Shown here one piece after another: positions 60,583 to 64,000 of a stretch of DNA of 64,000 nucleotides. The stretch is from Plantibacter sp. ME-Dv--P-122b. GTDB lineage: Bacteria > Actinomycetota > Actinomycetes > Actinomycetales > Microbacteriaceae. Numbering within the stretch: the stretch's first letter is position 1; each line of letters opens with the position of its first letter. A program made the position numbers and the translations under genes. The DNA lies in contig NZ_JARVSC010000009.1 in NCBI RefSeq assembly GCF_030209375.1, positions 62,001 through 126,000 on the forward strand, in the 5' to 3' direction. The notes beneath the pieces were generated by a model. The model was not told the DNA's origin and ran no database searches. It saw only the letters and a list, made by a program, of their open reading frames with translations.

Positions 60583-62082
60583 GTGAGTCAGCCCGACGCC
60601 CCCATGCGCACCGCCGTCCGCCCGAGCCCCGGCGTCATCGCGACCCTGCGGAACCCCAGGGCCTTCAGTGTCGAGATCCTCGCCGGGATCGTGACGACGC
60701 TGGCGCTCATCCCCGAGGTCATCTCCTTCTCGATCATCGCGGGCGTCGACCCGAAAGTCAGCCTCATCGCGTCCGTCGTGCTCGCGATCTCGATGTCGAT
60801 CCTCGGCGGGCGTCCGGCGATGATCACTGCCGCCGCGGGAGCCGTCGCCCTCGTCGTCGCGCCGCTCGTCAAGGAACACGGCGTGGAGTACCTGCTCCCC
60901 GCCGTCATCCTCGCTGGCCTCATCCAGATCGTGTTCGGCGTGACCGGTCTCTCCCGGCTCATGCGGTTCATCCCCCGCTCGGTGATGATCGGCTTCGTCA
61001 ACGCGCTCGGCATCCTCATCTTCGTCGCCCAGGTCCCCCACCTCCTCGGCGTCCCGTGGCTCGTCTACCCGCTGTTCGTCGTCACGGTGCTGATCGTCCT
61101 GCTGCTCCCCAAGCTCACGACCGCAGTGCCGGCGCCGCTCGTCGCCATCGTCGTCGTCACCGCGATCACGATGATCGCGCACGCCGCCGTACCGACCGTC
61201 GGCGACCAGGGTGACGTCTCCGGTGGCCTCCCCGGGCTGACCGCGCTGCTCGTTCCGCTGAACCTCGAGACGCTCGGCATCATCTGGCCGACCGCGCTGA
61301 GCGTCGCGTTCGTGGGGCTCATGGAGACCCTCCTCACCGCGAAGCTCGTCGATGACATCACCGACACGACGTCGTCGAAGGGGCGCGAATCGTGGGCCCT
61401 CGGCGTCGCCAACATCCTGGCCGGGTGGTACGGCGGGATCGCCGGTTGCGCGATGATCGGTCAGACGGTCGTGAACGTCAAACTGGGGCGCGCTCGGACG
61501 CGGATCTCCACCTTCGTCGCCGGCGTCTTCCTCCTGCTGCTCGTGACCGCGCTCAGCCCGGTGATGGCGCAGATCCCGATGGTCGCGCTGGCGGCCGTGA
61601 TGATGATCGTCGCCATCAAGACCGTCGACTGGCACAGCGTGCGCCCGGCGACCCTGCGACGGATGCCGATCCCCGAGACGGTCGTGATGGTGGTGACCGT
61701 CGCGGTGGTCGTCATCACCCACAACCTCGCGATCGGCGTCGCTGCAGGAGCCGTCCTCGCGATGGTGCTCTTCGCGCGGCGCGTGGCTCACGTGATCCGC
61801 GTCCGCCGGGTCCTCGCGGACGACGCCGCCTCCGTCCGGTACAGCGTCATCGGCCCCCTGTTCTTCGGCAGCAGCAACGACCTGGTCGAACAGTTCGACT
61901 ACGCGGCCGATCCCGCGGACGTCGTCGTCGACTTCACCGCCTCGCAGATCTGGGACGCCTCGAGCGTCGCCGTCCTCGACGCCGTGCAGGAGAAGTACGC
62001 CGCACACGGCAAGCAGGTCGTGTTCACCGGACTCGACGAACGCAGCTCCGCCTTCCACGGGAAGCTCACCGGCCACCTCTGA
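60583..62082 (+). CDS. SulP family anion transporter with STAS domain
   Basis: 499 residues with about 11 membrane segments and a C-terminal STAS domain (~410-499, VVVDFTASQIWDASSVAVLDAVQEKY). The start pattern (EILAGIVTTLALIPEVISFSIIAGV) is SulP-like. Substrates of the family include sulfate, bicarbonate and dicarboxylates; it cannot be narrowed. GTG 60583 lies 6 nt after TAGGCT, so the transcript may be leaderless. Confidence 0.9.
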   Translation: MSQPDAPMRTAVRPSPGVIATLRNPRAFSVEILAGIVTTLALIPEVISFSIIAGVDPKVSLIASVVLAISMSILGGRPAMITAAAGAVALVVAPLVKEHGVEYLLPAVILAGLIQIVFGVTGLSRLMRFIPRSVMIGFVNALGILIFVAQVPHLLGVPWLVYPLFVVTVLIVLLLPKLTTAVPAPLVAIVVVTAITMIAHAAVPTVGDQGDVSGGLPGLTALLVPLNLETLGIIWPTALSVAFVGLMETLLTAKLVDDITDTTSSKGRESWALGVANILAGWYGGIAGCAMIGQTVVNVKLGRARTRISTFVAGVFLLLLVTALSPVMAQIPMVALAAVMMIVAIKTVDWHSVRPATLRRMPIPETVVMVVTVAVVVITHNLAIGVAAGAVLAMVLFARRVAHVIRVRRVLADDAASVRYSVIGPLFFGSSNDLVEQFDYAADPADVVVDFTASQIWDASSVAVLDAVQEKYAAHGKQVVFTGLDERSSAFHGKLTGHL

Positions 62083-62103
62083 GCCGGTCGACCCGGCACC
62101 ACC

Positions 62104-62448
62104 TCAGAGGTTCAGCACTCGACGGAGCCCCGCGTCCAGGTCCAGTGACAGGGTGACGGGCACCCTTCCGGCGGCCGGACCGAGGTCGTCCTCATCGAGG
62201 GTGAGCAGCTGCGTGGTGTTCACGACCGAGTCCTTCGGCAGTCCGGAAGCCGTCGCAGGGAGGAACACGTTGCCCGGGAGCTCGGCGAGCGCTGTGTTCG
62301 ACGTGACGACCGCGACGATCACGGTTCGGAGTGCGCTCCGCGTGTAGGCGTCATGTTGGACGACGACGACCGGGCGCCGCCCGGCGGGCGCACTCCCCCG
62401 TTCGCGAGGGCCGAGATCGACCCACCGGATGTCACCGCGGCGGATCAC
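62104..62448 (-). CDS. MazF/PemK-type endoribonuclease toxin
   Basis: 114 residues: RRGDIRWVDLG, RRPVVVVQHD, VVTSNTALAELPGNVFL and DSVVNTTQLLTLD match the family, which cuts single-stranded RNA to halt growth. GTG 62448 overlaps the antitoxin stop (GTGA); a TTG lies one codon upstream. Convergent with the SulP gene, 21 nt apart. Confidence 0.9.
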   Translation of the reverse strand: MIRRGDIRWVDLGPRERGSAPAGRRPVVVVQHDAYTRSALRTVIVAVVTSNTALAELPGNVFLPATASGLPKDSVVNTTQLLTLDEDDLGPAAGRVPVTLSLDLDAGLRRVLNL

Positions 62449-62702
62449 CAATCGTCACCCGCAGTGAGTGCGGCAAGGCGGTCGCGTCCGGCCGCGGCGA
62501 CGCCCCGCACTTCCTCCGCCGAAGCGACTCCCGCGTGCCGCAGCGCGGTGTCCACTGCGGCAGTGAGACCGGCGGCATCGGTCTCGTCGAGATACCGACT
62601 CGCCGCCGCTGCGAAGAATTCGGACCGGTTGACACCGAGCTCGGCGGCGCGAGCCTCGACGCGGGTGAACAGTTCATCGGGCAACGAGATGGCGGTCTTC
62701 AC
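62445..62702 (-). CDS. ribbon-helix-helix antitoxin (MazE-like)
   Basis: 85 residues. N-terminal RHH fold (KTAISLPDELFTRVEARAAELGVNRSEFF) for DNA binding and a C-terminal tail that would block the toxin. It precedes the toxin gene, as in type II pairs. The start is GTG 62702 with no ribosome-binding site; a -10-like TATACT ends 7 nt upstream, so the message is probably leaderless. Confidence 0.85.
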   Translation of the reverse strand: MKTAISLPDELFTRVEARAAELGVNRSEFFAAAASRYLDETDAAGLTAAVDTALRHAGVASAEEVRGVAAAGRDRLAALTAGDDW

Positions 62703-62708
62703 AGGTCA

Positions 62709-62727
62709 GAGTATAACCGGGTATAAC
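62709..62727 (-). promoter_or_regulatory. toxin-antitoxin promoter/operator
   Basis: Two exact copies of GTATAAC (62711-62717 and 62721-62727) are spaced 10 bp apart, one helical turn, as expected for paired RHH dimers. The -10-like TATACT (62715-62710, minus strand) lies inside the first copy, so a bound antitoxin would block its own promoter. Confidence 0.6.
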
Positions 62728-62904
62728 TTTGGTTGCGACCCTGGGCTGAAGATGTCGACGGCGTGACTGGGCATGCGACCACGGTACGCAGCCCAGGTCG
62801 GTCACGGCCTGGCCGGCGCAGCAGCGGTGGAGAGGAGCCCCCACAAGCCGGTCTGTGGAGGACTGAAGTCGCCGATTCGCAGGCCACCAGAGGATGATGG
62901 AGTC

Positions 62905-63990
62905 ATGGCAGAAACCGGAACGCCCAGAGTCGCGGTCTACATCGACTTCGACAACATCGTCATCTCGCGCTACAACCAGCTCTACGGGAAGGCGGCGTTC
63001 AGCCGGGATCGCGCGCGGTCCCACGTGCCCTCCGCCGCACCCGAAGGCGACGAGATCTCCGAGCGTCTGCAGGCCGCGCGGGTCGACGTGGGCGCCATCC
63101 TCGACTACACCTCGTCGTTCGGGAACATCGTCATCAGCCGTTCCTACGCCGACTGGTCCGAGCCGGTCAACTCCGCGTACCAGAAGGACCTCGTGGACCG
63201 CGCGGTCGACCTGACGCAGATGTTCCCCACGACGAAGGCGATGAAGAACGGTGCCGACATCCGCCTCGCCGTCGACGTCGTCGAGGACCTCTTCCGCCTC
63301 CCCGACCTCACGCACATCGTGATCGTCGCCGGCGACTCGGACTACATCTCCCTCGCGCAGCGCTGCCGACGCCTCGGACGCCACGTGATCGGGATCGGTG
63401 TCGCCGGTGCGACGAGTCGTGCGCTCATGGCGGCGTGTGACGAGTTCTCCGACTACGACGACATCCCTGGGATCGTCCGCCCGGTCGTCACGCGCACGCC
63501 CCGGACCCCTGCCGCCGTCGAGAACACGGCTGAGGTCTCGGCTGAGGAGACACCGAAGTCCACGCCCAAGTCCGGCGGGCGTCGTCGCGCCTCGTCCGGG
63601 TCCACGCCGACGGCCGAAGCTCCGGTCGCCCAGACACCTCCGCGGATCGGCGGCCTCTTCACCGAGCCGGTCTTCAGCCACCGTGACGCCGACGACCTGG
63701 ACGACACCGACGACGAGACCGCGGACCCCTCCGGCCCCGACGCACAGCGTGCGGCGACCGAGCTCCTCGTGCGGGCGCTCCGCCTCGTGCACGCGAAGAA
63801 CGACGACGAGGACTGGCTGCTGAACGCCGAGGTGAAGAACCAGATGATCCGTATGGATCCGGCGTTCAAGGAGAAGCCGCTCGGCTACCGCTCGTTCAGC
63901 GACTTCATCAACTCGCGCTCGGACCTCGTCGAGGTGAACCCGGACGCGAGCCCCGACGGACGTCGTCTGCGGCTGCGCGAACTGGGCTGA
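62905..63990 (+). CDS. NYN-domain protein with C-terminal OST-HTH/LOTUS-like domain
   Basis: 361 residues. NYN (PIN-like) nuclease fold at ~1-165: VAVYIDFDNIVIS (Asp), MKNGADIRLAVDVVED (Asp pair) and IVAGDSDYISL (Asp) supply acidic metal ligands. A disordered Thr/Ser/Pro linker follows (~190-285), then a small winged-helix-like end (LGYRSFSDFINSRSDLVEV) typical of OST-HTH/LOTUS domains. LabA-like RNA-directed activity is likely. ATG 62905 follows GGAG. Confidence 0.88.
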   Translation: MAETGTPRVAVYIDFDNIVISRYNQLYGKAAFSRDRARSHVPSAAPEGDEISERLQAARVDVGAILDYTSSFGNIVISRSYADWSEPVNSAYQKDLVDRAVDLTQMFPTTKAMKNGADIRLAVDVVEDLFRLPDLTHIVIVAGDSDYISLAQRCRRLGRHVIGIGVAGATSRALMAACDEFSDYDDIPGIVRPVVTRTPRTPAAVENTAEVSAEETPKSTPKSGGRRRASSGSTPTAEAPVAQTPPRIGGLFTEPVFSHRDADDLDDTDDETADPSGPDAQRAATELLVRALRLVHAKNDDEDWLLNAEVKNQMIRMDPAFKEKPLGYRSFSDFINSRSDLVEVNPDASPDGRRLRLRELG

Positions 63991-64000
63991 GCCCGGCCCC

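Noticed and set aside
1-64000. tRNA or rRNA genes, insertion sequences, integrases
   Set aside because: No cloverleaf with a GGTTCGAATCC-type loop, no rRNA-like stretch and no transposase or integrase motif was noticed on either strand. A tRNA scan would settle the first point.

Overview
This is high-GC actinobacterial DNA. Frequent GTG/TTG starts, ATGA/GTGA gene overlaps, the rpsF-ssb-rpsR-rplI-dnaB block, a Stealth-family gene and the short CTTCGACAAGCTCAG repeats all fit the family Microbacteriaceae (Plantibacter or a relative is possible, but the genus cannot be fixed from the sequence alone). No tRNA, rRNA, CRISPR array, insertion sequence or prophage module was recognised.

Region A (1-12951) is a protein-quality-control block. 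On the minus strand one tightly packed operon runs dnaK, grpE, a CbpA-type dnaJ, cbpM, clpB, thioredoxin, a UBP zinc-finger protein and a cNMP-domain FAD oxidoreductase that runs off the left edge. Facing away from it are a PucR/CdaR-type regulator and a P-loop NTPase with TPR-like repeats. Region B (12952-13624) has no intact gene, only possible fragments, and separates block A from core chromosome. Region C (13625-17323) is the dnaB / rplI-rpsR-ssb-rpsF core. A DnaA-box-like cluster lies upstream of dnaB, and a probable S6:S18 autoregulatory leader precedes rpsF. Region D (17507-22637) holds two membrane proteins, an actinobacterial PolA-like polymerase, a small membrane protein and a YbjQ protein, with palindromic repeats between them.

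Region E (22713-44412) is the most interesting. One oligopeptide ABC importer (22713-28387) diverges from an aminotransferase-RidA pair. A long minus-strand unit (43570 back to 30792) carries a second oligopeptide importer, a Gfo/Idh/MocA dehydrogenase, a TldD/TldE-type protease pair, two tandem DUF4438 proteins and a D-2-hydroxyacid dehydrogenase. A divergent GntR (FadR-type) regulator sits at its head. A nearly identical 20-bp motif lies in both divergent control regions, so the two halves are probably one regulon for importing and breaking down a peptide-like or amino-acid-derived compound.

Region F (44454-64000) contains an orphan sugar-type binding protein, CCA tRNA nucleotidyltransferase, a Stealth-family phosphotransferase, a PRISE-type SDR, a metallophosphoesterase and a DUF1353 membrane protein. 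It then has a third oligopeptide importer with a divergent Lrp/AsnC regulator, an aminopeptidase P, a SulP transporter, a MazF-type toxin-antitoxin pair and a NYN-domain protein. The window thus encodes three separate peptide importers plus several peptide-processing enzymes, which suggests a lifestyle with heavy peptide scavenging.
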